This document shows positions 63,516-64,000 of a DNA stretch of 64,000 nucleotides, one piece after another (position 1 is the stretch's first letter; every line of letters starts with the position of its first letter). This DNA comes from Litorimonas sp963972195 (lineage in GTDB: Bacteria; Pseudomonadota; Alphaproteobacteria; Caulobacterales; Maricaulaceae): assembly GCA_963972195.1 (NCBI GenBank), contig CAXATH010000001.1, forward strand, positions 372,001 through 436,000. The letters run 5' to 3'. The position numbers and the translations under genes are program-made. Under the pieces are notes generated by a model. It had not been told where the DNA came from and made no database searches. It saw only the letters and a list, made by a program, of their open reading frames with translations.

Positions 63516-64000
63516 TTATGCGCTGACGCTTTGCAGTCTGGTGGGACGTTTCAATTCGGGCAAAAGCTCTGATCCGTTCATGGAAACAAAGCGCCACGCG
63601 TCCGGCGTACCGTAAAGCGCCATCAATAAATCATGATTCAGACCGTGTCCTGATGCATGAGTTTCCACCCGTCCCAAAATCGGACCGCCCAGATAAAGGT
63701 CGCCCAAGAGGTCTAATGCTTTGTGACGAACAAATTCATCTGCAAATCGTAAGCCTTCAGGATTAAGGACTTTATCGCCGTCAACGATGATAGCGTTCTC
63801 TAGCGATCCGCCTTTTGACAGGCCCGCTGCCTGGAGAGCCGCAACTTCATGCAGGCGCGCGAATGTGCGCGCAGACGCGAGACGGTCGCGAAAAGCCCGG
63901 ACATTTGGCACAATTTCAACTTTCTGCTGACCAATGGCCTTATCTTTGAAATCGATTGAAACACTTAGTTCTAGCTGAGCACACGGAAGAACCCGGGCAA
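63516..64000 (-). CDS. lpxC: UDP-3-O-acyl-N-acetylglucosamine deacetylase, C-terminal part (runs off right edge)
   Basis: Committed step of lipid A synthesis, a zinc deacetylase. About 160 C-terminal residues are in the window; the 5' part lies outside. The frame is open to the edge and includes SIDFKDKAIGQQ, ARTFARLHEVAALQAAGL, DEFVRHKALDLLGDLYLGG (zinc ligands His and Asp) and ASGHGLNHDLL (catalytic His). GTG at 63909-63911 is an internal codon, not the start. Confidence 0.93.
   Translation of the reverse strand, partial: ARVLPCAQLELSVSIDFKDKAIGQQKVEIVPNVRAFRDRLASARTFARLHEVAALQAAGLSKGGSLENAIIVDGDKVLNPEGLRFADEFVRHKALDLLGDLYLGGPILGRVETHASGHGLNHDLLMALYGTPDAWRFVSMNGSELLPELKRPTRLQSVSA

Noticed and set aside
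1..64000. CRISPR arrays, insertion sequences, prophage, tRNA or rRNA genes
   Set aside because: No direct-repeat arrays, transposase or integrase genes, or cloverleaf-like sequence apart from tmRNA were noticed when reading the intergenic regions.

Overview
The window looks like a piece of an alphaproteobacterial chromosome, most likely from the Maricaulales/Hyphomonadales side of the class. The evidence is a circularly permuted two-piece tmRNA, an alpha-type SspB, the long NuoE with a helix-hairpin-helix tail, the order rnj-coaX-birA-nuoN, and a vertebrate-type N-acetylglutamate synthase like the one known from Maricaulis. The taxonomic placement is inference. No plasmid, phage, insertion sequence, CRISPR array, tRNA or rRNA was seen; this is mostly housekeeping chromosome with tightly packed operons.

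Layout. Positions 1-4608 (minus strand) hold the 5' part of proS, a DUF1467 membrane protein, methylmalonyl-CoA epimerase, ribonuclease J, type III pantothenate kinase and biotin-protein ligase. They lie directly downstream of the complete 14-subunit complex I operon, nuoA to nuoN (4621-19672), read right to left. Positions 19891-27073 hold an SDR oxidoreductase and glutamate synthase, with a GFA-family gene wedged between gltD and gltB. Positions 27365-33367 hold uppP, a secreted beta-lactamase-fold hydrolase, a TVP38-type membrane protein, miaA, serB and a DegP-type protease. DegP ends the folA-hflK-hflC-DUF2065-degP operon (31958-36307).

Positions 36368-45438 are more accessory: a VUT-family transporter, an exported M20 amidohydrolase, an exported metzincin protease, thyA, a TM2 protein, and a three-gene operon. 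That operon encodes an ArgE-like deacylase, an N-acetylglutamate synthase whose kinase domain looks degenerate, and an M14 carboxypeptidase. A DUF2853 gene follows. The tmRNA gene (about 45539-45860) encodes the tag ANDNYTEEFALAA and lies 1.5 kb from sspB, the adaptor that delivers such tagged proteins to ClpXP; a cytochrome P450 gene sits between them. sspB is followed by fumC, DUF4169, an RHH protein and a thioesterase, then uvrD, an unrecognised lipoprotein and prmA.

The right end holds a tandem set of two or three very small genes of unknown function (55055-55560), divergent from aminopeptidase P. It continues with an MFS transporter, ligA, recN, bamD and the 3' part of lpxC, which runs off the window. 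No large unknown system is obvious. The best candidates for novelty are the small-gene cluster, the kinase-degenerate NAGS operon, the lipoprotein between uvrD and prmA, and the tmRNA/SspB neighbourhood.
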